Shown here piece by piece: positions 1-8,493 of a stretch of 63,245 nt of DNA. The stretch comes from Gemmatimonadota bacterium (GTDB lineage Bacteria; Gemmatimonadota; Gemmatimonadetes; Longimicrobiales; Gaopeijiaceae): positions 1 through 63,245 of the forward strand of contig SLBA01000070.1 in NCBI GenBank assembly GCA_007126575.1, in the 5' to 3' direction. Made by a program: the position numbers and the translations under genes. Under the pieces are notes generated by a model. The model made no database searches. It saw nothing but the letters and a program-made list of their open reading frames with translations, and was not told the origin of the DNA. The stretch's first letter is position 1. Each line of letters starts with the position of its first letter.

Positions 1-555
1 CGCGTCTTCGTGGCGGGAATCTCGGCGGGAGGCGCGCTGGCCGCGACGCTCGCCGCGACCTACCCGGATCGGATCTCGGGGGTTGCCGTGTATTCGGGCG
101 TCCCCTTCGGAGCCGCCCGGGGGCTGCCCGAGGCGCTCGAGGTGATGGGGGGAGAGGCCGAGACCCCCAACCGTGATCTGGCAGACGCGATGATCGACGC
201 GATGGGCGACCGGGCTCGCCCGGTCCCGCTCCTCGTCCTGCACGGGGAGCGCGACGAGGTGGTGTCCGCCCGAAACGCCGAGTGGTTCGCACTGCAGTGG
301 TCCCGGCTTCTGGCCGAACTCACCGGGATGCCCACGGTCGAGGAGCTGAATCCGGCCCGGGAGGGCGCCGGCCCCGGAGTTCGGGTCCGGGTGCTCAAGG
401 GCATCGCGGGCGAAATCCACTTCGAGATGTGGCGGCTCGCCGAGCTGGGTCATGCCTGGTCCGGAGGCTCCGACGAGGGCACCTACACCGATCCGGCTGG
501 GCCCGACGCGAGTCGGATCGTGCTGGAGTTCTTTCTCGATCGGAGCGCCCGATGA
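1..555 (+). CDS. PHB-depolymerase-family esterase, C-terminal part (5' end outside window)
   Basis: This is the C-terminal part of an alpha/beta hydrolase resembling extracellular PHB depolymerase or feruloyl-esterase-like (LpqC-type) enzymes. The frame is open from base 1, so the start lies outside the window. Visible family marks are the nucleophile elbow GISAGG (Gly-X-Ser-X-Gly), the acid strand VLHGERDEVV, and the catalytic-His segment ELGHAWSGG followed by a Tyr-Thr-Asp-Pro-Ala-Gly-Pro-Asp-Ala-Ser stretch that is typical of the family. The triad of Ser, Asp and His is therefore intact. The substrate cannot be told from this part; the family cleaves polyester or aromatic ester bonds, usually after export. 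The stop overlaps the next start (ATGA), implying translational coupling. Confidence 0.85.
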   Translation, partial: RVFVAGISAGGALAATLAATYPDRISGVAVYSGVPFGAARGLPEALEVMGGEAETPNRDLADAMIDAMGDRARPVPLLVLHGERDEVVSARNAEWFALQWSRLLAELTGMPTVEELNPAREGAGPGVRVRVLKGIAGEIHFEMWRLAELGHAWSGGSDEGTYTDPAGPDASRIVLEFFLDRSAR

Positions 556-1124
556 CCCGGGTCGAGGAGCGCACCGCCCGCGGGGGTGTGGCCCGGGCGA
601 CCCTCGACTTCGTGCGGGCGGAGCTCGGAGAGGACGGGGTCGTGGCGATCCTCGACGGGCTCTGTGAGGATGCGGCCGAGCGGCTCCGCGACGCCGGACC
701 GAACGACGAGGTCGCCATGGAGCTCCTCTTCGATCTGTGGCGCGCAGTGGACCGGAGGCTCGGGCCGGAGGATCCCGAGTGGGCCGAGCGGGCCGGGGCC
801 TTCTCGATCGAGTCGGCCGGAACCCAGCAGTACGGGGGGATCGTGGGCAAGCCCTCGCCGCTCGAGTTCCTGACGCAGCGGGTCTCCCTCTTTCGCCTCT
901 TCTACCGGTCGGGTCGGATGGATGTCGTCTGGCACGACGAGGGGAAGGCGCTCCTCAGGCTCGTGGATTTCGGAGAGTCGGATCCCCTCTTCTGCCGACG
1001 ACAGACCGGGGGGCTGGCCCGAGCCCTGATCCTCGCGCGCGGCGGGGAGCCCAGCGTTCGCCACGTCCGATGCGTGCACGACGGCGACGCTTTCTGCGAG
1101 TGGTCTCTCGGCTGGGAGGGCTGA
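552..1124 (+). CDS. V4R/DUF2378-like small putative sensor protein
   Basis: A 190-residue soluble protein with no signal peptide or membrane segment. The C-terminal stretch, with a cysteine before HDGD and then FCEWSLGW, resembles the end of V4R (4-vinyl reductase-like) domains and of the myxobacterial TIGR02265/DUF2378 family. Those families bind small ligands or relay signals; the assignment here rests on pattern only. The ATG at 552 overlaps the esterase stop, so the two are co-translated. A membrane histidine kinase follows 159 bases downstream. A signalling role is inference. It could instead be an uncharacterised lineage-specific protein. Confidence 0.5.
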   Translation: MTRVEERTARGGVARATLDFVRAELGEDGVVAILDGLCEDAAERLRDAGPNDEVAMELLFDLWRAVDRRLGPEDPEWAERAGAFSIESAGTQQYGGIVGKPSPLEFLTQRVSLFRLFYRSGRMDVVWHDEGKALLRLVDFGESDPLFCRRQTGGLARALILARGGEPSVRHVRCVHDGDAFCEWSLGWEG

Positions 1125-1223
1125 GGGAGGGCTTCGAGCCTTTCGGGTTGGGTTGCGGCCCTCACTTTATGGGCTACTTTGTCCGATGCGGGCGCTCGCC
1201 TCCTCGCGGCGTGGGCCCGCTAC

Positions 1224-1240
1224 GGACGCTCGCTGCGTCC
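1224..1240 (+). other. Short hairpin in the leader of the histidine kinase gene
   Basis: GGACGC, five-base loop, GCGTCC forms a six-base-pair stem in the 159-base gap between the V4R-like gene and the kinase. It may be a weak terminator for the upstream pair or part of the kinase leader. No T tract follows beyond TT. Confidence 0.3.
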
Positions 1241-1283
1241 TTGCCATGGAGTACGAGCATCCTCAGGGTGGAGGTCTGTCTTC

Positions 1284-3131
1284 ATGCCGGGTTCCGCGAG
1301 TTCGTCACGACCCCCTCTGTTTTCCGGTCGTGTGGTCGCTTTCGCATCGGTGTTCGGCCTGGTGCTGCTCCTGCTGCTCTGCGTGAGCTTTGCGGGAATC
1401 TACGGGCTCTCGGGGATCCGGGGGTACGTCCTGGGAGAAGGGCTCTGGTCGAAGGCGCAGAAGCGTTCGGTGATCGCCCTCCACCAGTACGCCTTCACCG
1501 GCGATGAGCGGTTCCACCAGGCCTTCCACGACGAGATCGAGATCACGCGCGGGGATCGACGGGCCCGCGAGGAGCTGGAGCGCCCGGATCCGGACATGTC
1601 GGTCGTGCGCGAGGGTTTTCGCCAGGGACAGATCCCCGAGAGTGCCATCACGCCCATGGCACGGCTCTTTCGCTGGGGTCGAAACGTCGGTTTCGTGGAC
1701 CACTCGATCGAGGCCTGGGACCGGGGCGATCAGGCGATCGATGAGCTCGAGGAGCTCGCCGACGCCCTCCATCGGGAATTCGAGGCCGACGCTCCCGATA
1801 CCCTTCGCCTTCTGGAAATCCTGGGCACGATCGGCGAGGTCGACGATCGCCTGACGCAACTCGAAGACGACTTCAGCCGGACCTTCAATGAAGGGGCTTC
1901 CCAGGTCGAACGGGCGCTCTTCGCGGTGCTGGCCCTCCTCACCCTCGCGTTGCTGGTGGCGGGAGTCCTGGGGACCCGCTTCTTCCTGCGGCAGATCGAA
2001 CGGCGGGACGAGGCCCTGCGCGGCTCCGAACTGCGCTATCGCGAGCTGTTCGAGCGCAATGTCGTGGGCGTGCTCCTGGCCACCGACGACGGACGCGTCA
2101 TGGAGATGAACGAGGCGTTTGCGCACGCCCTCGGGTATCCGGACCCGAAGGAGGTCGAGGGGCGCAGCGTGCGGGACTTCTTCTCACTCGACCCGCAGGA
2201 ACTGACCGAGTCCGTCGAGCCCCGCGTGGTTCCCGCCAGTGGCGCCGGAGGCCTGCGACGATATCTGCTCCTGGCGGCCACCCCCGTGCGGACCGCCACC
2301 AGTGGTGCCAACCAGATCCTCGTCACGGCAACCGATGTCACGGAGCGACGGACGCTGGAGGAACGGCTCGCACGTGCCCGCAAGATGGAAGCGATGGGGC
2401 AGCTCGCCGGGGGGGTCGCACACGACTTCAACAACCTCCTGACGGTGATCCTGGGTCACGCCGAGATCCTCGAGGCCGACCTGCGGTCGCAGGCGAACGC
2501 GGATCCGGCGATGATGGAGTCGATCCACGAGATCCTGCGGACGAGCCGGACCGCGGCCGGACTGACCCGGCAGCTGCTCACCTTCAGTCGCAGCCGGATC
2601 ATGGAGCAGAGGGTGCTCGATGTGAACGAGGCCGTCGAGGCGGCGCACTCCCTGATCACACGACTCCTGCCCAGCATCATCGAATGTCGTCTGGAGCTGG
2701 CCGTGCCGCTGGAGCCCGTGAAGCTGAGCCCGGTCCATCTGGAGCAGCTCCTCCTGAACATGACGATCAACGCCCGGGACGCGATGGCCGAGGGGGGGAT
2801 CCTGACCCTTCGCACCGCCATGCGCTCCGTGTCGGAGGGGCGCCGGGCCGAGCGTCTCGAGCTCACGCCGGGGACCTACGTGATGCTCGAGGTCGAGGAT
2901 ACCGGCCACGGGATGGACTCCGAGACCGTCGCGCGGATCTTCGAGCCCTTCTTCACCACCAAGGAGCAGGAGCGCGGGACCGGGATGGGGCTCGCCACGG
3001 TCTACGGGATCGTGACCCAGGCGGGGGGGACGATCGACGTGCGCACCGCCCCCGGCGAGGGCACGATCTTTACGATCTATCTGCCGGCGGTACCTTCGGC
3101 GGTGACGGCGGGATCGCCCGAGTCGAGCTGA
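1284..3131 (+). CDS. Membrane-bound PAS-domain sensor histidine kinase
   Basis: A 615-residue hybrid-free sensor kinase. A membrane segment near residues 12-35 and a second near 210-235 flank an extracytoplasmic, helix-rich sensor region. A PAS domain follows (from about residue 250, ELRYRELFERN), then the HisKA dimerisation helix with the phospho-acceptor His380 in AHDFNNLL. The HATPase domain has N-box INARDAM, G1 DTGHGMD, F-box FEPFFTTK and G2 GTGMGLATVYGIV, so all catalytic boxes are intact. The AHDFNN H-box belongs to the HPK4-like class. ATG 1284 is chosen because GGAGG lies nine bases upstream. No response regulator is adjacent, so the partner is unknown. Its 3' end overlaps the convergent PAP2 gene by 55 bases. 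Confidence 0.9.
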   Translation: MPGSASSSRPPLFSGRVVAFASVFGLVLLLLLCVSFAGIYGLSGIRGYVLGEGLWSKAQKRSVIALHQYAFTGDERFHQAFHDEIEITRGDRRAREELERPDPDMSVVREGFRQGQIPESAITPMARLFRWGRNVGFVDHSIEAWDRGDQAIDELEELADALHREFEADAPDTLRLLEILGTIGEVDDRLTQLEDDFSRTFNEGASQVERALFAVLALLTLALLVAGVLGTRFFLRQIERRDEALRGSELRYRELFERNVVGVLLATDDGRVMEMNEAFAHALGYPDPKEVEGRSVRDFFSLDPQELTESVEPRVVPASGAGGLRRYLLLAATPVRTATSGANQILVTATDVTERRTLEERLARARKMEAMGQLAGGVAHDFNNLLTVILGHAEILEADLRSQANADPAMMESIHEILRTSRTAAGLTRQLLTFSRSRIMEQRVLDVNEAVEAAHSLITRLLPSIIECRLELAVPLEPVKLSPVHLEQLLLNMTINARDAMAEGGILTLRTAMRSVSEGRRAERLELTPGTYVMLEVEDTGHGMDSETVARIFEPFFTTKEQERGTGMGLATVYGIVTQAGGTIDVRTAPGEGTIFTIYLPAVPSAVTAGSPESS

Positions 3132-4036
3132 GGCGGCTCCCGACCGGCGAGGCCGAGTCGCACGAAGAGAAGGGGTGCGCCGGCGGTCAGCCAGAGCCCG
3201 AGCAGGGAATAGCGGAGTACCCGCGCGATCTCTTCCGATGGCCAGGCGACCCCGCGCAGCCCGAGCCAGATCGCCGCCGCCACCGGAAGGCCCACCAGAA
3301 GTCGCAGAAGTCGGTGGCGAAGGGTACCCGAGCTGTCGAAGCGAAGGTGCCGGCGGTCGAACCAGGCGCCGATTCCCGCGCCCAGGAGGGTAGCGGCCGC
3401 CGGGAGTGCCGTGTGCCCGCGGTAGATCCACAGGAGGGCGAGGGGCGCGAATACCCCGACCGGACCCGCCTTCGAGAGGGCGCCCCTGAAGGCCTCCCCG
3501 GAACGCTCGACGGCCAGGATCCACCCGCACAGGTAGAGCGCCCCGACCCCCCACCCGACCACGACGTCGTGAGGGAAGTGGACGCCCAGATAGAGCCGGC
3601 TGACGCCGATCAGGAGGATCAGCGCCAGCGCCCCCGGCAGGGCCAAGCGGGTTGCCGGGTGGGGACGGGTGCCGGACCCGGATCGGGCGCGCGCGCGGAC
3701 CACCCATAGCAGGTATCCCCACACGACCACCGCGTGCTGCGCGTGACCGCTGGGGACCCCGCCCCCGTCTTCCTCGATCAGGACTGCGACGTCGGCGGGT
3801 GAGGGGCGCGGCAGATCGACCCAGCCCTTGAGCGCGGCGTTCAGCCAGGCCGAGACCAGGAAGAGGATCGTGAGGCGCAGCCCCGTGGAGCGATCCACCG
3901 CCCAGTAGAGAAGGGGGATCAGCAGGAGGTAGAAGGGCTCGTCGCCCAGAAAGCTGAGGCCCCGTGCCAGCGCGTCGAGTGCTGGGGTCCGGAGCTCCTG
4001 GAGTTGCAGGATGATCCGGACGCCGAGCTCTTCCAT
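3077..4036 (-). CDS. PAP2-superfamily membrane phosphatase
   Basis: A 319-residue polytopic membrane protein with the three phosphatase signatures of the PAP2 superfamily: K-X6-RP (KGWVDLPRP), PSGHA, and SR-X5-H-X3-D (SRLYLGVHFPHD). These supply the phosphate-binding Lys/Arg and the two catalytic histidines. Members dephosphorylate undecaprenyl pyrophosphate, phosphatidic acid or similar lipid phosphates at the membrane surface. The protein is longer than a minimal PAP2 domain and has extra membrane helices in its C-terminal third. It sits 46 bases downstream of the MutS-like gene on the same strand, so the two probably form an operon. The substrate is not predictable. Confidence 0.85.
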   Translation of the reverse strand: MEELGVRIILQLQELRTPALDALARGLSFLGDEPFYLLLIPLLYWAVDRSTGLRLTILFLVSAWLNAALKGWVDLPRPSPADVAVLIEEDGGGVPSGHAQHAVVVWGYLLWVVRARARSGSGTRPHPATRLALPGALALILLIGVSRLYLGVHFPHDVVVGWGVGALYLCGWILAVERSGEAFRGALSKAGPVGVFAPLALLWIYRGHTALPAAATLLGAGIGAWFDRRHLRFDSSGTLRHRLLRLLVGLPVAAAIWLGLRGVAWPSEEIARVLRYSLLGLWLTAGAPLLFVRLGLAGREPPQLDSGDPAVTAEGTAGR

Positions 4037-4082
4037 GGTCGCTCCCTGTCGGAGGGGTGGAGGGGTCTGGGTGACGAGGAGG

Positions 4083-5717
4083 CTATGCGGGCGGCCTGCG
4101 GGCCCCCTCGGTCGTTTCCGAGAGCTCCTCGAAGCGTGCCCTGGCCGAGGCGATCACGTTCGCGGGAGCCCCCGAGCGCTCGAGAAGCGCGATCGCGGTG
4201 CGGGTGGTGGCCGGCCCCGGTCGGCAGCGATAGTCGAAGAGGAGCCGGTCGGCGGTGACCGTCTCGCGGAAGTGCCTCGGCTCGTAGAGTGGCGCGAGGA
4301 GAGCACGCAGGTCGTCGTCGTGGGTCGCGACCATCACCGAATGTGGCGAGGGCTCGCCATCCTCCCCTTCGAGGAGTACCCTGAGCACCGCCTCGCCCGC
4401 CGCGATCCGCTCGATGGTGTTCGTTCCCCGCAGGGGTTCGTCGAGCAGGTAGAGGGTGGGCCCGCAGTCGCGGGCTTCCCGGATGAAGCCGATCACCGTG
4501 TCGACCTCGACCTGATAGTAGCTTCGGCCCCCCTCGAGGTCATCGGTGCGGCTCATCAGGCTCCGGACCCGACGTGTCCCCCCGGACCAGGATTCGGCGG
4601 GACAGGTACCCAGGGTGCGGGCCAGGTGGTTCGCGATCGCGACCGCCCGCAGGTAGGTCGACTTTCCAGCCATGTTCGCTCCGGTCACCACGATCCCCCG
4701 CCCGGGGACCAGGTCGACGTCGTTTCCGACCGGATCGGTGATCAGGGGGTGCCACACCCCTCGGCCGCGGATCGGGTCCCCCTCGGGGTCGGGGATGGAC
4801 CAGGGACCCGGCTCCTCTCGCAGCGAGGCCACCGCACGCCCCAGGTCCACCTGGCCGACCCAGGTGGCGATCGCCTCGAGCCTCGGGGCATGTCGGCGGA
4901 GCTCCCGGGCGGAGACCAGGAGTGCGTTCGGGTCCAGGAGGAGCATCAGGTTCAGGTACCCCCAGAGCCCCGCGGCCAGCTCGCCCGAGCGCAGCGGGTC
5001 GCGGCTCACGAGTGTGGCCACTGCCTGGAGGCGACCGAGCCTGGCGAGATCGGCACGGATCCCGGGGGCGCCGGGAAGCGAGCCGTCGTCCAGCCGGGCG
5101 AGGGCATCGGCGGTCCGAAGGAGGGGACCGATCTGCCGGATGGGAGCGACGGCCGGGCCCATCCGGCGGGCCGTGAAGGAGATCATCGTCATGTTCACGG
5201 CGGCCAGCGGGAGCGCGAGCAGGAGGGCGCGGGGCTCGAAGGGGAAGGCGGCGAGCGAGCCGACCATGAGAAGGGCGAGGATCGGGAAGATCCAGTACCA
5301 GATCGGAGCCCGGATCACCCCGGGCCGGGTGAGGATCCAGAGGCCCGGGCCGAGCTCCCGGCCGGCGCCTTCGAGTGGGACGCCGACCTCGACGTGGAAG
5401 CCCGGCTCCTCGGAGCACCGCCGCGCCGTCGCTTGCAGTATCGGAGCGTCCGACCAGCGGATGCCGGCTCGCAGGTGGCGATACAGGAGCTGCCTGCCCA
5501 GCCCGGTGCGGGTCCGATCCAGCTGACCGATCAGACTCTCCATACCGAGATCGTGCCAGCTCTGGGGTTCGAGGCGGTCGTCTCCGGTGGCGTCGCCGTC
5601 CAGCTCCTCGAAGGCGTCCGCTTCGCCGACTCCGTCGAGGAGACGGTCCTTGGGGGTGCGGCCCCATTCCCTCTCGAGCCGACGGGTGAGCCGCCGGCGG
5701 TGCCTACCGAAGAGCAT
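4083..5717 (-). CDS. Membrane-anchored MutS-like ATPase
   Basis: A 544-residue protein whose C-terminal half is a MutS domain V ATPase: Walker A TGANMAGKST (Lys352), a signature region MSRTDDLEGGRSYY, and Walker B YLLDEPLRGTN followed by a switch segment VATHD. The N-terminal half has a weak clamp/lever-like helical region (MESLIGQLDRTRTGLGRQL) but no mismatch-recognition domain and no Phe-X-Glu motif. Two hydrophobic helices lie near residues 140-180 (IWYWIFPILALLMVGS and a following LLLALPLAA). Related membrane MutS-like proteins are known in Bacteroidota, with no settled function. This is not canonical mismatch repair. It is co-directional with a PAP2 phosphatase. Confidence 0.8.
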   Translation of the reverse strand: MLFGRHRRRLTRRLEREWGRTPKDRLLDGVGEADAFEELDGDATGDDRLEPQSWHDLGMESLIGQLDRTRTGLGRQLLYRHLRAGIRWSDAPILQATARRCSEEPGFHVEVGVPLEGAGRELGPGLWILTRPGVIRAPIWYWIFPILALLMVGSLAAFPFEPRALLLALPLAAVNMTMISFTARRMGPAVAPIRQIGPLLRTADALARLDDGSLPGAPGIRADLARLGRLQAVATLVSRDPLRSGELAAGLWGYLNLMLLLDPNALLVSARELRRHAPRLEAIATWVGQVDLGRAVASLREEPGPWSIPDPEGDPIRGRGVWHPLITDPVGNDVDLVPGRGIVVTGANMAGKSTYLRAVAIANHLARTLGTCPAESWSGGTRRVRSLMSRTDDLEGGRSYYQVEVDTVIGFIREARDCGPTLYLLDEPLRGTNTIERIAAGEAVLRVLLEGEDGEPSPHSVMVATHDDDLRALLAPLYEPRHFRETVTADRLLFDYRCRPGPATTRTAIALLERSGAPANVIASARARFEELSETTEGARRPPA

Positions 5718-5832
5718 GGGCGGCTACCTTCGCCGGGTGGGTCCGCCTGGCTGGGCTCCTCGTCTCCATCGATCCCCCCTGGATCGTGTGTTCCGTTGGT
5801 CGCGCGCCCGCATCATATCGCCTACGGCATGG

Positions 5833-5852
5833 CCTCCGTAACCCTTCGGAGG
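5833..5852 (+). other. Hairpin in the leader of the DEAD-box helicase gene
   Basis: CCTCCG, eight-base loop, CGGAGG lies in the 212-base divergent gap, 78 bases upstream of the helicase ATG. The right arm contains a perfect anti-anti-Shine-Dalgarno GGAGG. A role in autoregulation of helicase translation is speculation; the stem itself is directly visible. Confidence 0.35.
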
Positions 5853-5929
5853 AAATGGGGAGGGGATTGAGTCCGGGGGCAGCTCCCGTTAGCCTCCTCC
5901 TTTCCCACCCTAGGCAGGATATCCAATTG

Positions 5930-7267
5930 ATGACCGGCACCAATGGGCGCTCCAGTGCGTCCTCGACCTCTTCGCATACACCGTCTGACTCGTCCCCCGA
6001 CTCCGACCTGAGCTTCGCCTCGTTCGATCTCGACCAGCGCCTGCTCTCGGCGATCCGGGGGATGGGATTCGACTCCCCGACGCCCATTCAGGGTGCGGCC
6101 ATCCCACCGGCCATCGAGGGGAAGGACGTGCTCGCGACCGCGATGACCGGGAGCGGGAAGACGGCCGCCTTCCTCCTGCCGATCCTCCAGCGGCTTCTCT
6201 CGACGCCGGGGCAGGGGACGAGGGCGCTGATCGTGACGCCGACCCGCGAGCTGGCGGCGCAGATCGTCGAGCACTTCGACGACCTGTCGAAGGGCACGGG
6301 GCTCAAGGCGATCGCGATCTTCGGTGGTGTGGGGGCCAAGCCCCAGGAGAAGGCGCTGCGCAGGGGGGTCGACGTCGTCGTGGCAACGCCGGGACGGCTC
6401 CTGGACCACTTCCAGTACGATTACGCCCGCCTGCCCGGAATCGAGGTGGTCGTGCTCGACGAGGCCGACCGGATGCTCGACATGGGATTTCTGCCCGAGA
6501 TCCGGAAGATCCTGCGGCACCTGCCCAAGGGACCCCGGCAGACGCTCCTCTTCTCGGCGACCATGCCGGGGCCGATCGCGAAGCTCGCGAGCGAGATGCT
6601 CCGCAACCCCGTGCGGGTCGAGGCCCAGACGAAGCAGGCGCCCCCGTCGGCCATCACCCAGGCGCTCTACCCGGTACCGGCCGAGCTCAAGGTCGACCTG
6701 CTGGCCGAGCTCCTGCGCCGGAAGGAAGTCGGCAACGTGATCGTCTTCTGCCGCACGAAGCACCGGGCGAAGCGCCTGTCGAAGAAGCTTGGCCAGCGGG
6801 GGATCGCGGCGGCCGAAATCCACGGGAACCGGAGCCAGAAGCAGCGCACCGACGCCCTGGCCGGATTCCGCGACGGGCGATACGACGTGCTCGCGGCCAC
6901 CGACATCCTGGCGCGGGGGATCGACGTGGTCGAACTCGACCACGTGGTCAACTTCGATGTCCCGGGGGCTCCCGAGGACTACATCCACCGGATCGGGCGG
7001 ACCGCTCGCGCCGGTGCCAGCGGCGAGGCCTACACCTTCGTGGCACCCGAGGAGGAGAGCGGGGTCCGCGACATCGAGCGCGCGCTCGGACGGTCGCTTC
7101 CCCGGCGGACCCTCGCCGACTTCGACTATTCGGCGAAGGCGGACGAGCGCTTCGAGGTTCCGGTCTCGGAGCGGCTGGCCAAGCACCGCGCCCGCCGCAA
7201 GGACGAGCGCGAACGGGCCAAGAAGAACGAGGAGCGCCGGAGCCGGAACTCGGGCGGGCGTCGCTGA
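5930..7267 (+). CDS. DEAD-box ATP-dependent RNA helicase (RhlE/CsdA-like)
   Basis: A 445-residue helicase with both RecA domains. Visible motifs in order: Q-motif region GFDSPTPIQ, Walker A TGSGKT (Lys77), PTRELAAQ, TPGRLLDH, DEAD (177-180), SAT, then in domain 2 VIVFCRTKHRAKRL, TDILARGIDV and HRIGRTARAG. A basic tail (KHRARRKDERERAKK and onwards) likely contacts RNA. Such enzymes unwind short RNA duplexes in ribosome assembly or mRNA decay. ATG 5930 is chosen over an upstream in-frame ATG because homology starts there, after a Ser/Asp-rich linker. The gene ends at a strong hairpin shared with the convergent gene. Confidence 0.93.
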   Translation: MTGTNGRSSASSTSSHTPSDSSPDSDLSFASFDLDQRLLSAIRGMGFDSPTPIQGAAIPPAIEGKDVLATAMTGSGKTAAFLLPILQRLLSTPGQGTRALIVTPTRELAAQIVEHFDDLSKGTGLKAIAIFGGVGAKPQEKALRRGVDVVVATPGRLLDHFQYDYARLPGIEVVVLDEADRMLDMGFLPEIRKILRHLPKGPRQTLLFSATMPGPIAKLASEMLRNPVRVEAQTKQAPPSAITQALYPVPAELKVDLLAELLRRKEVGNVIVFCRTKHRAKRLSKKLGQRGIAAAEIHGNRSQKQRTDALAGFRDGRYDVLAATDILARGIDVVELDHVVNFDVPGAPEDYIHRIGRTARAGASGEAYTFVAPEEESGVRDIERALGRSLPRRTLADFDYSAKADERFEVPVSERLAKHRARRKDERERAKKNEERRSRNSGGRR

Positions 7268-7282
7268 GACGGGATCGAACGC

Positions 7283-7331
7283 GACCACCGGTCACCGGCG
7301 GCCCTCGCGGGGCTGCCGGCGCCCGGTGGTC
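7283..7331. terminator. Long two-tier hairpin between convergent genes
   Basis: GACCACCGG (7283-7291) pairs with CCGGTGGTC (7323-7331), and inside it CCGGCGGCCC pairs with GGGCTGCCGG with one G-U. It fills most of the 78-base gap between the helicase stop and the stop of the convergent hydrolase gene, so it can act in both directions. No U tract follows, as is common in high-GC terminators. Confidence 0.75.
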
Positions 7332-7345
7332 GACCGATCGACGGA

Positions 7346-8464
7346 TCAGAGCAGCGACTCGAAGGGCACCATCTCGGGGCCGTTCTCGGTGCAGATGGCG
7401 TAGTTTCCTCCACCCCGCAGGGTGACGCCCGCGTGCTCCCCGGCCGCATTCAGGATGTAGAAGCGGATTCCGAAATTCGGCTCACCCTGCTCGTTGAGCA
7501 GGCGGGGCTCGATCGTGTTCTGCTGGATCCGGCGGATCGCATCCATCCCCGCGTCGAGCGGGGTCATCCCGCGCCGCAGGTTCTCGACGATCAGAAAGGA
7601 GGTGAGGTTGTAGAGGTTCGCCTCGCCCCGCCCGGTCGATCCCGCCGCGCCCACCTCGCCGTCGACGTAGAGCCCGGCCCCCAGGATCGGCGAATCGCCG
7701 ACACGCCCCGGGATCTTCCAGGCGAGTCCACTCGTCGTGGTGCACCCCGCGATCTCACCGGCCGCATTGACCGCGTTGCAGTTGATCGTGCCCCAGTAGT
7801 GTTCGGCGTCGATCAGGCCCTCTTCGACCATCTCCATCCCGCTCAGGAAGCCGATCCGCTGCGGGTCGTCCTCGCCCGGCCAGCGCGACGGGTCGGTGCG
7901 CCGGCGCCAGTCGAGCCACCGGGCACGAGAGACGTCGCTGTTCAGGTCGTCTTCGATCGTGAACCCCATGTTCCGGGCGAAGCGCTGGGCGTCGGGTCCG
8001 ACCAGGAGGTGGTGGTCGGTCTCGTGCATCACGGCGCGGGCCACCGCTGCCGGGGTCCGCACGCCCTCGAGGCAGGCCACGCTGCCGGCCCTCTTCATGG
8101 GGCCGTGCATGACCGACGCGTCGAGCTGCACCACGCCGTCTCCGTTCGGGAGGCCGCCGTAGCCCACACTGGTGTCCCCCGGGTCGAGCTCGTTGATGCG
8201 TACCCCGGCGATCACCGAATCCAGGATGTCGTCGCCCTGGGTCATGCGCTGAAAGACGGTCTCGACGCAGGTCAGGTCCCCATCGTGGCGGTACTGGTGG
8301 CCGTTGCCCGAAGAGACGACCGCGGGCCGACTGCGTCGGGGGATCACGCCCGGGGCCTCGGGAAGGGCGCCGGCGAGCGCTGCGGGGGCGGCGAGCCCCA
8401 GTCCGGCGGCCGCGGATCCGGTCTTGATGAAGTCGCGGCGGGAATAACCGGTGGGTTTCGACAT
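7346..8464 (-). CDS. Tat-exported N4-(beta-N-acetylglucosaminyl)-L-asparaginase (Ntn hydrolase)
   Basis: A 372-residue glycosylasparaginase-type enzyme. It would cleave the GlcNAc-Asn bond of glycopeptides or act as an isoaspartyl/L-asparaginase. The N-terminus has a twin-arginine signal, SRRDFIKTG, followed by an Ala-rich hydrophobic stretch, so the folded enzyme is exported. The autoproteolysis site is Gly225-Thr226 in WGTINCNAV; Thr226 becomes the new N-terminal nucleophile. The strongly conserved block PGRVGDSPILGAG follows, and GRGE lies further on. ATG 8464 is used because the Tat motif begins eight residues in. It lies 29 bases downstream of the aminotransferase gene on the same strand and probably shares its transcript. 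Confidence 0.9.
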   Translation of the reverse strand: MSKPTGYSRRDFIKTGSAAAGLGLAAPAALAGALPEAPGVIPRRSRPAVVSSGNGHQYRHDGDLTCVETVFQRMTQGDDILDSVIAGVRINELDPGDTSVGYGGLPNGDGVVQLDASVMHGPMKRAGSVACLEGVRTPAAVARAVMHETDHHLLVGPDAQRFARNMGFTIEDDLNSDVSRARWLDWRRRTDPSRWPGEDDPQRIGFLSGMEMVEEGLIDAEHYWGTINCNAVNAAGEIAGCTTTSGLAWKIPGRVGDSPILGAGLYVDGEVGAAGSTGRGEANLYNLTSFLIVENLRRGMTPLDAGMDAIRRIQQNTIEPRLLNEQGEPNFGIRFYILNAAGEHAGVTLRGGGNYAICTENGPEMVPFESLL

Positions 8465-8493
8465 CGGGTTCGGTCTCCTGTGGAGTGAGGGGG

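Noticed and set aside
4011-5870. Plus-strand frame of 619 codons opposite the MutS-like gene
   Set aside because: The minus strand carries the Walker A and B motifs. The plus frame is Arg/Gly/Pro-rich with no domain.
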